Made by a program: the position numbers and the translations under genes. The notes under the pieces are model-generated. The model saw only the letters and a list, made by a program, of their open reading frames with translations, had not been told where the DNA came from and made no database searches. From the NCBI RefSeq assembly GCF_016864575.1, contig NZ_CP044125.1:744001-808000 (forward strand): a stretch of DNA of 64,000 bases, written 5' to 3'. How positions within the stretch are numbered: the first letter of the stretch is position 1; every line of letters starts with the position of its first letter. Below are positions 26,871 through 36,133 of this stretch, in pieces. Source of the DNA: Rhizobium sp. BG4 (GTDB taxonomy: Bacteria > Pseudomonadota > Alphaproteobacteria > Rhizobiales > Rhizobiaceae).

Positions 26871-26903
26871 GCGTGACGTATAGGATGAATGGCGGCGGTT
26901 ACG

Positions 26904-28339
26904 CTAGACCTTGACCGCCAGCCGCAACCCGCCCCAATGCCGTCCGCGGACGGTGATCGGGGCGGAGATGTCCTTCATCATCACGAAATTGCCGCCGCCC
27001 ATGTCGCGCCGTAGGTCTGCACCAGGAAGGGTGCGGTGCTTCTGCCTGCCGAGAGGCCGACGCGATCGTTGAAGATGCGGCGGTTGCGGCAGTTGGCGGT
27101 GTTCCAGGCGGTGTCGCCGGGGCGCTGCGGCTCGGAGAACTTGCGGTTATGGGTCGGCAGATAGCCATTCTCGTCGATCGCGGCGCGGAAGGCGATGCGC
27201 TCGTCGGATGTGGCGACCGGCTCCTGGATCGGCGGCAGAAGACGGTCTGTAAGTTCGGTAAACCCTGCCATCAACTGCACCGGATCGGTGCCGGGGATCG
27301 GCCGATAGTTTCGATCGAAGAGCGCTTCCAGGCGGATCTGGCCGGATGACAGCGCCCGCTCGAAGGCAGTGGAGATGTCGGCGGCGACCGATTGGGCGCG
27401 GGCGATCCAGCGGCTGTCGGCGGTTTCGACACCGGCGCTCGCCGTCAGCTGCACCAGCTTTTCCGACAGGCCGACGACGCTATCGACGCGCTTGGCGGCG
27501 TGCTGCAGCTTGCCGTTCGATTCCAGCACCTCGGCCGACATTTCGCCGAGCGCGGCGACGAAGCCGGCGCATTGGCGATCGACCGCTTCGGTGGTGTTGG
27601 CCATGACCGAGGAGCTGTCGAGGATCTGGGTGATCACCTGCTCCATGCTGTGGAAGGCGCCGTGCATGGCCTGCGACTTCTCCTTGACGCTGGCGGCACT
27701 ATCGCGCGCGCCGCTGCCGGCGGCCGAGAGCCTGCCGATCTTGGCGCGCAGCTGATCGAGCGTTTCCTGGATCAGGCCGGTCGCCTTGGAGGTCTGCAGC
27801 GAGAGGGCCCGGATCTCGGAGGCGACGACGGCAAAGCCCTTGCCTGCCTCACCGGCCCGCGCCGCCTCGATCGCGGCATTTAGGGCAAGCAGGTTGGTCT
27901 GGCGGGCGATGGTGCCGATCTCGCCGGCGACGGTGTCGACATCGGAGAGCGAGCGGGCAAACGTGCTGATCTCGGCGCTGATCTCCTCGGAGGAGCGCAG
28001 CATATGGCCGATCTCCTCGACCGACCCCGAGAGCCGCCCGGCCGATTCCTTCAGCATGTGGCGGGCATCGGCGGCGGTCTGGTCGGTCTCGCGCAGCGAC
28101 ACGGCAACCGCCCGGTTGGTTTCGGCAATCGAGAGCGCCGTGCGCGTCACGTCGTCGAAGGCATTGGCATGGCGGGCGGACATCGCCGCCATGTCCTGGA
28201 TGGCACCGGCGATATCGACAAGGTCTATGCCGAGCGTCGACGCCTCCTCGGCCAGCTTCGACAGGATATGCCGCAACGCCGGGTCCTCCGGCTGCGCATT
28301 CCCCTCTTCAGATACATCGACCGCCCTCATTGCCTGCAT
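26904..28339 (-). pseudogene. Cytoplasmic methyl-accepting chemotaxis protein, frameshifted near the C-terminus
   Basis: Soluble chemoreceptor with no membrane helix. The coiled-coil signalling domain has the conserved tip [36 protein letters not shown]. The C-terminal sensory domain follows (GYLPTHN...[26 protein letters not shown]). At about 27010 the frame breaks right after QTY; as written it adds about ten unrelated residues and stops near 26981. One inserted C (TACCGGCGC instead of TACGGCGC) restores [14 protein letters not shown] and GRHWGGLRL, ending at 26904 with about 478 residues. The ATG at 28339 follows GGGGGAG. The last 35 residues are part of the sensory domain, so the break would matter if real. 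Confidence 0.85.
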
Positions 28340-28581
28340 GACAAAGCTCCCCCGGTACATTAGCGGAGCGTCAGGCATTATGGTTAACAAGTTGCAAAAA
28401 TTACGGGGGCTTAGACTTAGGTTGTAGGCGGCGGTATCAGACATTCAGGCCTGCGATATTTTTCCGCCAGCATGTCGTGAGGCTGTAACATGTTCGCGAC
28501 ATTGAGGCGCTGTACCCGCCGGGCCTCTTCATGTATCAGTGCCGCAGGGATAAAAATAACAGATGTGCGCGCAGGGGAATT

Positions 28582-29211
28582 GTGAGCTCGAACACCGAAG
28601 AAAAACCGAAGCGCCCGCGCGGACGCCCGAAGAGCATAGACCTGGATCAGCGCCAGGCTGATATCATCGAGTCCGGTACCGACGTCTTTATCGAACTCGG
28701 CTATGCCAATACGACGGTCGATATCATCGCCGCCCGCTGCGGTATCTCGAAGCGCACCTTCTATGATTTCTACGAGGCCAAGGGCGACCTGCTGTCTGCG
28801 GCGATCAAGGCGCGCAGCGGTTCGATCTTCCACTTCCCTGAGGCCGACGCCGCTCTCGATGTGCTCCTCGGTCAGGTCTTCTATGTCGACGCCGACGATG
28901 CGCCGAGCCCGGCCAACATGCGCCAGTATTTCCTGATCGAAGTTGCCTGGGAAGCGACCGAATATGTGCCGCAGCTGCGGCAGGATTTCGATGCGGCGCG
29001 CGCCGAGCTTGCAAGCTGGCTGCGGACGCTGAGCGAAAGCGGCAAGATCATCGCCATTGATGCGGATGCGGCGGCCACGATGCTGATCGGCATCGTCTTC
29101 GGCAGCCTCAGCATCGACCGGACGGGCGCCGATCTCGACGTGCGCGCCAAGCGCACCAAGGCCTATCTGCGCTCCAGCCTGAAGATCTTCGCCAACGGGC
29201 TGCTGCCTTAA
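28582..29211 (+). CDS. TetR/AcrR-family transcriptional regulator
   Basis: 209 residues. A basic N-terminus KRPRGRPK precedes the TetR helix-turn-helix at about 30-65 (GYANTTVDIIAARCGISKRTFYDFYEAKGDLL). The C-terminal ligand/dimer domain ends AATMLIGIVFGSLSIDRTGADLDVRAKRTKAYLRSSLKIFANGL. The GTG at 28582 with AGGGGA upstream is preferred over the longer frame. It converges with the porin gene and shares a hairpin with it. It may control the porin or a distant efflux system (inference). Confidence 0.88.
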   Translation: MSSNTEEKPKRPRGRPKSIDLDQRQADIIESGTDVFIELGYANTTVDIIAARCGISKRTFYDFYEAKGDLLSAAIKARSGSIFHFPEADAALDVLLGQVFYVDADDAPSPANMRQYFLIEVAWEATEYVPQLRQDFDAARAELASWLRTLSESGKIIAIDADAAATMLIGIVFGSLSIDRTGADLDVRAKRTKAYLRSSLKIFANGLLP

Positions 29212-29254
29212 GGCAGCCGCTGCGGCCCCTGCCCTCAACGGCAACTCATCCAGT

Positions 29255-29290
29255 AAAAACAAGAAGAGCCCGGTTGGGAACCCGGGCTCT
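29255..29290 (-). terminator. Terminator of the porin gene
   Basis: Stem AGAGCCCGG / CCGGGCTCT with an 8-nt loop (29265-29290), followed on the minus strand by TTCTTGTTTTT. It lies between convergent TetR and porin genes and may also serve the TetR gene. Confidence 0.75.
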
Positions 29291-29339
29291 CCTTTCGAAA
29301 CCGATTTGGAGGTCAATCTAATCGGTTGTCAGCGTATGA

Positions 29340-30452
29340 TTAGAAGTCACGCTGCAGACGGAAGAAGCCTTCCGTGTAGCTTGCATCCGGACGGCCGTCG
29401 TCGAACTTGTCGTTGACGTAGGTTGCCGTCAGCTCGGTCGAGAGGTTCTCAACGATCTTGTAGTTGAGCGTCAGACCAGCGCGCCATTCATGGCCACCGT
29501 CGAAGCTGTCGCCGAGAGCGCCACCCGTCTGGATGTCGTCGATGTACTGAGCGCCGGGGGTGATGGTCAGCTTGTCAGTTGCCTTGAGGGCGTACTGAGC
29601 AGCAACAGACCACTTACCAGCGTCGTAGTAGTTGTTGTAGCCGCTGGAGTAGATGCCAGCGATTTCAAACGTGCCCGGACCAACGTCGGCGCCGAGCTTG
29701 ACGCGAACTGCGCCTTCCTGGGCCTGCGTGTCGTAAGAACCGAGAACTTCCCAGGTGAAGGCGTCGAACTTGCCGCCAACTGCACCGTCGATACCAGCGT
29801 CGCTGCCGCCGTTACCGGACGGAGGAGCGTCGGTCTGAACCAGTTCTTCAGCTGCGATACCAGCGTAGAAGCTGCCGCCGTCATACTGATAACGGATTGC
29901 GTTCGGCTTGGTCGTGCCATGGAGGGTAGCGAGGACGTCCGTCTCGCCGGAGAAGTCGTTATCCCACCAGTTAGCGAACTTACCAACCGTTACACCAGCA
30001 ATGCTGATGAACGCTTCGTCGATTGCCGTGCCGTTGCCAGCGCCGCCGAGGGTCGTGGAGTTGCCAACCGTCGGGCTGACTGCATCGCTGCCGCCGGTGC
30101 TGGTGCCGCGGTAGTTGGTTTCGAGAACGATACCGCTGGTCAGCGTGCCGTATTCGGTGTCGCTCTTAGCGGTGAAGGTTACGTGCGAACGGGTGTGGGC
30201 AGCCCAGTCGTCCTGATTGTTGCCGTCGTAAGGATCGCCAGCGCCGAAGCCGACATCGAAGCGGAGGTAGCCGCCGATCTTGAGGCAGGTTTCCGTGCCC
30301 GGGATGTAGAAGTAGCCAGTGCCGTAGGCGTCGCAAACCTTGACGTATTCTACTGCTTCCGGTTCGGCGGCGACGATAGCGTCGGCAGCCTGTGCACCGG
30401 ATACTACTGCGAGGGCAGCAGCGGAGCCGAGAAGGAGGCTCTTGATGTTCAT
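29340..30452 (-). CDS. ropA: Outer membrane porin, RopA/Omp2b family
   Basis: 370 residues with a signal peptide (MNIKSLLLGSAAALAVVSGAQA, cut before ADAIVAAEP) and a 16-strand porin barrel typical of Rhizobiales. It has the conserved VKVCDAYGTGYFYIPGTETCLKIGGYLRFDVGF near the start (two Cys) and ends with a terminal aromatic strand GFFRLQRDF. Codon use is strongly biased, as for highly expressed genes. It has a long upstream region and its own terminator, so it is monocistronic. Rhizobia have several ropA paralogues; which one is not clear. Confidence 0.93.
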   Translation of the reverse strand: MNIKSLLLGSAAALAVVSGAQAADAIVAAEPEAVEYVKVCDAYGTGYFYIPGTETCLKIGGYLRFDVGFGAGDPYDGNNQDDWAAHTRSHVTFTAKSDTEYGTLTSGIVLETNYRGTSTGGSDAVSPTVGNSTTLGGAGNGTAIDEAFISIAGVTVGKFANWWDNDFSGETDVLATLHGTTKPNAIRYQYDGGSFYAGIAAEELVQTDAPPSGNGGSDAGIDGAVGGKFDAFTWEVLGSYDTQAQEGAVRVKLGADVGPGTFEIAGIYSSGYNNYYDAGKWSVAAQYALKATDKLTITPGAQYIDDIQTGGALGDSFDGGHEWRAGLTLNYKIVENLSTELTATYVNDKFDDGRPDASYTEGFFRLQRDF

Positions 30453-30847
30453 TTTCTGTCTCCGTTCCAGAGGCCAACCCCAAGGTTGGCTCTTTGCTTA
30501 GCGCGATGGATGCGGTCCCCTGAAATTTCAGTCCGCCATGCGTTTCCGAACATTTGCTTCGGTCACGGGCTGGATATGAACAGGAGGCCCCGGAGTCGTC
30601 AATTATTTAATAAACGTATTCGTACCAAAATTATCCCGGAAGTTTTTCTCGTTGTATTTTTACCACATTGTGGCCATCCGGGGCGGCTCTTCTGTGTATA
30701 ACCTCGCGAGCACGTTAAGAAATAATTAAGGAAAGCAAAGCGCTAGCGGCACGGCTTTACGGAGTGGAGTAGGAATTCCGGCGTATCGCAATGCGGGCCG
30801 GATGATGGCAGCGAGCCGGCCGCACGATGGCGGCCGGATCCGGCATA
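30453..30847. other. Porin promoter region
   Basis: 395 bp upstream of the porin gene. The porin-proximal part is AT-rich and should hold its promoter. At 30816-30838 a CCGGCCGC/GCGGCCGG hairpin lies past the stop of the next minus-strand gene and may end its transcript. No gene seen. Confidence 0.45.
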
Positions 30848-31696
30848 TCAGGCATCGTGGCGGCGGCAGCCGCGCACGAAGAGCTGGATGCAGCTCTTCA
30901 TATATCCAATGAGAGAAGCGCGATCCGGCAGGCCTTCACCGGCGCTCATGCGCGATGCGAAGCCGCCGAACATCATCGAGATCAGCATGGTCGCCGCATG
31001 GCCGGCATCGTCCACCTGGAGGATCTGGCGGACGTCCTGGAAGGAGAGCCAGTCGGCGAGGTTCGACATCGTCGCCTGTGCATCATTGCTCTGCTGGCCG
31101 CCACCGAGCCGCGGGCCGGACGGATAGAGCGCTGCAATGCAGGTCGTGATTCGACGCTCGGTCTCGGCCGAATCGTTGAGATCGAGATGGAAGATCGACA
31201 TCAGCACGTCTTCCGGCGCCCGCGGCTCGTCGAGCGGCCGAGGGAGTGCCAGCAGCTGACGGGGTGATGCGACGCGCGACGTGCTCCACTGCAGACCGTC
31301 CTTCGCATATTTCTTCGTCCGCGAGTTGAGCGAACGGGTGACCGCCGCAAAACGCGAAATATCCGAGTAGGTGATCTCGAAGCTCAAGTCGTTCAGCCCG
31401 CGGTGCAGGCGGAACGTCTGGCCGCCGCCGAGATGAAACTCGGATGCGCCTGTTTTGGCAGATACCGGATAGACCGCCGCAAAATGATCGTGCAGGGCCT
31501 TGTAGAGCCGGGGATTATTGAGATCGGTCAACGAAGCGATCGAGCGGTACATGGCGCGCTCAGCGCCATCCTGCTCGGCCAGGCCACCGTAAGAAGGTTC
31601 ACGCAACATTTGATTGATCCTGGCGGGCAATGGCTTCGTTCCGTTCGAGGAACTCGGCTGATGGCCCGCTGCGTGGCGACGAGAGAAAGAAACCAT
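30848..31696 (-). CDS. Hypothetical protein with a TetR-like C-terminal domain
   Basis: 282 residues (ATG at 31696; an ATG at 31609 with AGGA upstream gives 253). The last 55 residues, AGHAATMLISMMFGGFASR...LIGYMKSCIQLFVRGC, resemble the C-terminal helix pair of the TetR protein on the other side of the porin gene. The N-terminal two-thirds show no recognisable TetR helix-turn-helix and no known motif. It may be a regulator derived from TetR by loss or replacement of its DNA-binding part. Its stop is close to the porin promoter. Confidence 0.65.
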   Translation of the reverse strand: MVSFSRRHAAGHQPSSSNGTKPLPARINQMLREPSYGGLAEQDGAERAMYRSIASLTDLNNPRLYKALHDHFAAVYPVSAKTGASEFHLGGGQTFRLHRGLNDLSFEITYSDISRFAAVTRSLNSRTKKYAKDGLQWSTSRVASPRQLLALPRPLDEPRAPEDVLMSIFHLDLNDSAETERRITTCIAALYPSGPRLGGGQQSNDAQATMSNLADWLSFQDVRQILQVDDAGHAATMLISMMFGGFASRMSAGEGLPDRASLIGYMKSCIQLFVRGCRRHDA

Positions 31697-32085
31697 CCGC
31701 GTGGCGTCTTTCAGGTGCGGGAAAGTGACATATAGGTCACAGTGTTATGCTCCTCACTGGCCCCCCGGTCGCACTTGGATGAATAGCACCAAGCTCACCC
31801 AGTACTTATATCATATTTTTGTGAGCGTAATACACGGATCCCTAATAGAGGGCGCGTTCTGAAACGGCTGATTGCAAAGCTTTCTCAGCTTTTCCCGCGT
31901 TTACAGCGCTTTAGACAGTCATATCATCCATTTGCGAAGTATTGCCGCCGCCTGCCCGCGCAAGTCATCTGCGACAATCTGTCATTATTTGCGGAACGCA
32001 TATGTACCAAAACGCGAGCACGAACACCGCCAAAGGCGTGCCATGCAGCCGTTCATGCAATTTTCGAGTGAATTCCGACTCAGCG
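31697..32085. other. Intergenic region, no gene seen
   Basis: 389 bp of mixed composition, AT-richer near 31800-31850. It should hold the promoter of the TetR-like gene and the end of the peptidoglycan-binding gene. No coding frame, RNA gene or clear terminator recognised. Confidence 0.4.
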
Positions 32086-33018
32086 CTAAATCGCGCCGAT
32101 TTCCTTGAGCTTCCTCAGCACCGCCTCGTTCGGCTCGCCATTCTCGGGCAGATTATAGTGCTTCTGGAAGTGGCGGATGGCGGCGCGGGTCTGTTCGCCG
32201 GCGACGCCGTCGACGCCGACATTGGCGTATGCCATGTTGGCGAGGCCCTTCTGGATCTTCAGGACCAGGTCGACGCTGGTGAGCTCGCCCGAGGTGACCT
32301 GCTTGGGGGCGGCGGGTGCGGTCTTCACCTGCTTTTCGGCGCTGCGGATTGCGGCAGCGACCGGGTCTTCCGCCGAGGCCTGGGAGGTGACGTCCTCGCG
32401 CGGCTTTTCGGCGGGGATGGTCGAGGGGCCGACTGAATCGGTCTTCAGAGCGGCCAGCACATCCGGCGTGGCGTCGCCGCTCTGCGGCATGCCGACGGTT
32501 TCCTCGAAGAACAGGATGGCGGCGCTGGTGCGCGGGCCGATGACGCCGTCTGCGGTGCCGTTATAGAGGCCGCGACGGATCAGCTCCTTCTGGATATCCA
32601 TGACCAGCTGATTCGGCTGCTGCCCGCTTACCGCATTGGCGGGCGGCGTGGCGTTGGTGGTCGAGGCATCGCCCTCTTCGCCGGGGCGCTCGATCTTGAA
32701 GGTGGTGACGTCGCCCGGATGCGGCTCCTCTATCGACGGACGGCCGATCGAGAAGGGCGAGGTCAGATCGCGGGTGCGGAAGAAGGGATGCGGGTGGTTG
32801 CCCGGCTGATACCAGAGCGCATTGGCGGCAACGAAGGAGAAGATAACGACGAAGGCGACGGTGCCGCCCGCGACCGATGGATTGCGCGCAACGACGCCGC
32901 CGAGCATCGAAGCGCCCGTCATGCCTACGCCGCCCAAGGCGGCTGCCCCCGTGAGAAGCAGACCCGGCTGCTGCCGGCCCCTCTTCCCCTTAGGCGATTT
33001 TCGCTTGCGCGCGGCCAT
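32086..33018 (-). CDS. Membrane-anchored peptidoglycan-binding protein
   Basis: 310 residues. It has a basic cytoplasmic start (MAARKRKSPKGKRGRQQ), a transmembrane segment at about 51-69 (GGTVAFVVIFSFVAANALW), then two PG_binding_1 domains (about 135-190, LVMDIQKELIRRGLYNGTADGVIGPRTSAAI; and about 250-305, DLVLKIQKGLANMAYANVGVDGVAGEQTRAAIRHFQ). It overlaps the upstream histidine kinase gene by 29 bp, so the two are made together, which suggests an envelope-sensing pair (inference). Confidence 0.88.
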   Translation of the reverse strand: MAARKRKSPKGKRGRQQPGLLLTGAAALGGVGMTGASMLGGVVARNPSVAGGTVAFVVIFSFVAANALWYQPGNHPHPFFRTRDLTSPFSIGRPSIEEPHPGDVTTFKIERPGEEGDASTTNATPPANAVSGQQPNQLVMDIQKELIRRGLYNGTADGVIGPRTSAAILFFEETVGMPQSGDATPDVLAALKTDSVGPSTIPAEKPREDVTSQASAEDPVAAAIRSAEKQVKTAPAAPKQVTSGELTSVDLVLKIQKGLANMAYANVGVDGVAGEQTRAAIRHFQKHYNLPENGEPNEAVLRKLKEIGAI

Positions 33019-34531
33019 CGAACAGCCCCTCTTCCAAACCGGCAGCCGGTGCTGCCGCAGTCTTCAGGCGCGGCGGAAACTCGACGGCCGTCTCCCGTGC
33101 CGCATCCGCGGCAGAGGCGCCGGAACCATCCGCCGCGATCGATATGGTGATAATGGTGCCCTCGCCCGGTGCACTGGCCAGCGCAAAGTGGCCGCCATGC
33201 AGCGCCACCAGCCCCTTGACCAGCGACAGGCCGAGGCCCGTGCCTTCATATTGGCGGGTATAATCGTTCTGGATCTGCATGAATGGCTGGCCGAGCATGG
33301 CGAGCTTGTCCGTCGGAATGCCGATGCCGGTATCGCTGACGCTGAGCTGCAGGATGCCGCCGCGCATCGACGCATCGACGGTGACCGCCCCGCCCTGTTC
33401 CGTGAACTTGACGGCATTGCCGACGAGATTGATGAGGATCTGCTGGATGGCGCGCTGATCGGCAACGACCTCGTCGAGATCGCGCTGGATGCGGCTCGTC
33501 AGCGTCACGCCCTTGCTCTTCGCCTGCAGTGCCAGCATCGCCTCGCAGGAGCGGATCGAGGCGCCGATATCGAAGGGCTCGAGCATCAGCTCGTAGCGCC
33601 CGGCCTCGATCTTGCTCATGTCGAGCATGGTGTTGACGACCGACAGCAGATGGGCGCCGGAATCACGCACCAGGCCGACATATTCGCGCTGGCGCTCGTT
33701 CTCGAACTTGCCGAAATACTCGCCGAGCAGGATATCCGAGAAGCCGAGGATGGCGTTCAGCGGCGTACGCAGCTCGTGGCTGACGGCGGCAAGGAAGCGG
33801 GACTTGGCATCGTTGGCCGATTCGGCATCGGCGGCGCGGCTCTGCGCATCGAGGCGCAGCTGCTGCTCGACCGAGACATCGCGCAGCTGGGCGACGACGG
33901 CGGCAAGCTGACCCTCGCCATCGCGGCGCGCAGTCATATCCATGCGCAGATAGGCGAACTGGCGCAGATCCCGCGAGACGCCGGGACGGTCGAGCCTGAG
34001 ATCGACGCTAACGGATTCATCGCCCTGGCGCAGCTGGTCGAGCGCCTGCAGGAAGAGGATGCGGTCGGAGACATGCACCTGCTCGATGAAGCCGCGGCCC
34101 TTGGGCTCGCGCATCCAGGCGAGATAGTCGCTTATATCGCGGCCGCCGGACGCGGTGACGTTGCCCTGCGCATCGAGGAAGAGAACGAGGCCGGCGCTGT
34201 TTTCCAGAAAGAAGTCTTCGGCCGGCTGCGAGGCAACCGAAACCGTCGCCTGCGTCTGGCGCGACAGCGCGATGCTGCCGACGGCCGAGAACAGGAAGGC
34301 GGCGCAGACGGTGGCGACACCGGCAGGCAGCGCCACAGCGGGGCTGGTTATAAAGGAGAGACCGGCGGGCGCCGCAATCAGCGCACCCGAAGACAGGAGA
34401 GCGAGGCGGCGCAGGATGGCAAGTTCGCGTTCGGCCACGGCCTCGCCGCTTCCCGTGCGGGAAAGCCAGCTGGCCGCCGCCCGGTCCACGAGGGCTGCTG
34501 CCCGGTTGCCGATGTCACTCAATACTCGCAC
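32990..34531 (-). CDS. Membrane sensor histidine kinase
   Basis: 513 residues: two N-terminal membrane helices (about 42-64 and 68-90), a PAS-like region (about 105-220), HisKA with the phospho-acceptor in SHELRTPLNAILGFSD (His252), and HATPase with N (LINLVGNAVKF), G1 (DTGIGI) and G2 (GTGLGLSL) boxes. It resembles the PleC/DivJ class in the HisKA region. No response regulator is adjacent. It overlaps a peptidoglycan-binding membrane protein gene by 29 bp, a likely partner. Confidence 0.92.
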   Translation of the reverse strand: MRVLSDIGNRAAALVDRAAASWLSRTGSGEAVAERELAILRRLALLSSGALIAAPAGLSFITSPAVALPAGVATVCAAFLFSAVGSIALSRQTQATVSVASQPAEDFFLENSAGLVLFLDAQGNVTASGGRDISDYLAWMREPKGRGFIEQVHVSDRILFLQALDQLRQGDESVSVDLRLDRPGVSRDLRQFAYLRMDMTARRDGEGQLAAVVAQLRDVSVEQQLRLDAQSRAADAESANDAKSRFLAAVSHELRTPLNAILGFSDILLGEYFGKFENERQREYVGLVRDSGAHLLSVVNTMLDMSKIEAGRYELMLEPFDIGASIRSCEAMLALQAKSKGVTLTSRIQRDLDEVVADQRAIQQILINLVGNAVKFTEQGGAVTVDASMRGGILQLSVSDTGIGIPTDKLAMLGQPFMQIQNDYTRQYEGTGLGLSLVKGLVALHGGHFALASAPGEGTIITISIAADGSGASAADAARETAVEFPPRLKTAAAPAAGLEEGLFDGRAQAKIA

Positions 34532-34983
34532 GCAATACCCGCCCGAAAAGGCTCTTTAACAAGACCGGACAATAGGCCCTGGCCGCTTAAAGAAAGGATA
34601 AGGCAAAGGCCGCCTCCACAGCCGGAAGGCGGCAAAAGTCCCATTTTGGACCATCCGGAAGCTCCTTTGTTTTTTGTGGTTAATAGGGGGTAAGCGATGG
34701 ATTTCGCTCGCATTTCAGCTTCGCGTTAACTTTTGCGGCGAGCCCCCCATTGAGATTCCCTGCAATTACAGGCGGCAGGTCCCGCCATGCTTAACGCCGA
34801 TGGCTACAATTTGACTGAAATACGGTCCAACGGCCTTTATTTAAAATTCGAATTAAATTTGCCGCAAATGCCGCGGAGTTTCGAAAAGTGGCATTCGCAC
34901 TTCCGCGCTAGGGTGAAAGCACACCGGAAACGGACCCTGATTCGGCAACAAGACCGGACGGGAAAACAGGATGGGCAACGACA
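34532..34983. other. Divergent intergenic region
   Basis: 452 bp between the kinase gene and the DUF5330 gene, moderately AT-rich at 34660-34740 and 34800-34870. A 66-codon frame at 34787-34987 is not protein-like. Presumed promoters in both directions; nothing else recognised. Confidence 0.4.
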
Positions 34984-35496
34984 ATGAGACTACTGATCAA
35001 AGGAAGCTTCTGGTTCGGACTTGTGCTGGTGCTGCTGCCGCTTTTCAGCTCGGAAAGCTCGACGCGCCTCGCCAACGACCCCCAGGTTCAATTTTCCGAC
35101 GCCTTCACCGCCGTCAGCGGCGCCTATGACTATATAACCGGCATGTGCGGCGAGAAGCCGGAAGTCTGCAGCAAGGGCGGCGAAACGCTGACTGCGCTCG
35201 GCTACCGGGCCCGCGAAGGCGCCCGCGTCGCCTACCAGCTGATCGACAGCCAGCTTTCCGGCGACGAGAAGGACAAGCCGTCCGCCAAGATCGCCGCAGG
35301 CGCCGTCGCCGCACCGCTCGCCAACCTCAGCTCGGTTGCAGCGCCCACTCCTTCCGCAAAGGAAGAGAAGACCGCCGCGCTGAACCAGCCGATGCCTTAC
35401 CGCCCGCCGGTCGATGATGCGAGCGCCTCCGACACCGTCGTCACCGGAACCGTTCCGTCCGTCATCCCGACGCCGAAGCCGCGCCCGGTCTCCTGA
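34984..35496 (+). CDS. DUF5330 domain protein
   Basis: 170 residues with an N-terminal membrane or signal segment (GSFWFGLVLVLLPLF) and the conserved core VQFSDAFTAVSGAYDYITGMCGEKPEVCSKG holding two cysteines that could pair in the periplasm. The C-terminal half is a Pro/Ala-rich tail ending PTPKPRPVS. Known mainly from Rhizobiales; function unknown. It is monocistronic, with a terminator downstream. Confidence 0.83.
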   Translation: MRLLIKGSFWFGLVLVLLPLFSSESSTRLANDPQVQFSDAFTAVSGAYDYITGMCGEKPEVCSKGGETLTALGYRAREGARVAYQLIDSQLSGDEKDKPSAKIAAGAVAAPLANLSSVAAPTPSAKEEKTAALNQPMPYRPPVDDASASDTVVTGTVPSVIPTPKPRPVS

Positions 35497-35603
35497 ATTT
35501 TCGCGGGAGGCCTCCCGCCCCAAAGCTTGCACCGGTGGTCCGCATGATGCGGAGGTACCCCGTGCCTGACGTGCCTGCCCTGTTTATTTCAGCAGTTTGC
35601 TGT

Positions 35604-35643
35604 ACGCCGTGAGGATGCCCATCCTTCACGGCGTTTTCTTTTT
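35604..35643 (+). terminator. Terminator of the DUF5330 gene
   Basis: Near-perfect 13-bp stem ACGCCGTGAGGAT / ATCCTTCACGGCGT with a 4-nt loop followed by TTTCTTTTT. Confidence 0.85.
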
Positions 35644-35706
35644 AATGGTTCAAAACGGCGGCCACTTCACCTATATGCAGGGCATCACGGAAAGGCCCGC
35701 GCTCCC

Positions 35707-36129
35707 ATGGCATCGCTCAACGAAATCATCGACGACTTCTCCTTCCTCGACGACTGGGAAGACCGCTACCGCTATGTGATCGAACTCGGAAAGGCGCTGC
35801 CTGACCTTGCGGACGACAAGAAGACCTCGGAGAACAAGGTGATGGGCTGCGCCAGCCAGGTGTGGCTGGTGACCCACACGGACGGCAATGCCGACAATCC
35901 GGTGATGACCTTCGAAGGCGATTCCGACGCCCATATCGTGCGCGGCCTCGTCGCCATCGTGCTCGCCACCTATTCCGGCAAGACCGCCTCGGAAATCGCA
36001 TCGCTCGACGCCTTCGAAACCTTCTCGAAGATCGGCCTGGTCGAAAACCTTTCGGCGCAACGCTCCAACGGCCTGCGCTCGATGGTCAACAGGATCAGGG
36101 AAGAGGCACGCGTGCGGGCTGCTGCTTGA
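35707..36129 (+). CDS. sufE: Cysteine desulfuration protein SufE
   Basis: 140 residues of the SufE family. It accepts sulfur from SufS on a catalytic cysteine, here Cys48 in KVMGCASQVWL, and hands it to the SufBCD scaffold. Family marks DDFSFLDDWEDRYRYVIELGK and LSAQRSNGLRSMV are present. It stands alone, away from a suf operon, as is usual in rhizobia. It ends 4 bp from the convergent AraC gene. Confidence 0.95.
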   Translation: MASLNEIIDDFSFLDDWEDRYRYVIELGKALPDLADDKKTSENKVMGCASQVWLVTHTDGNADNPVMTFEGDSDAHIVRGLVAIVLATYSGKTASEIASLDAFETFSKIGLVENLSAQRSNGLRSMVNRIREEARVRAAA

Positions 36130-36133
36130 AGCG

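Noticed and set aside
34787..34987. 66-codon open frame upstream of the DUF5330 gene
   Set aside because: Poor start context, no ribosome site and no protein-like pattern; it overlaps the real start region.
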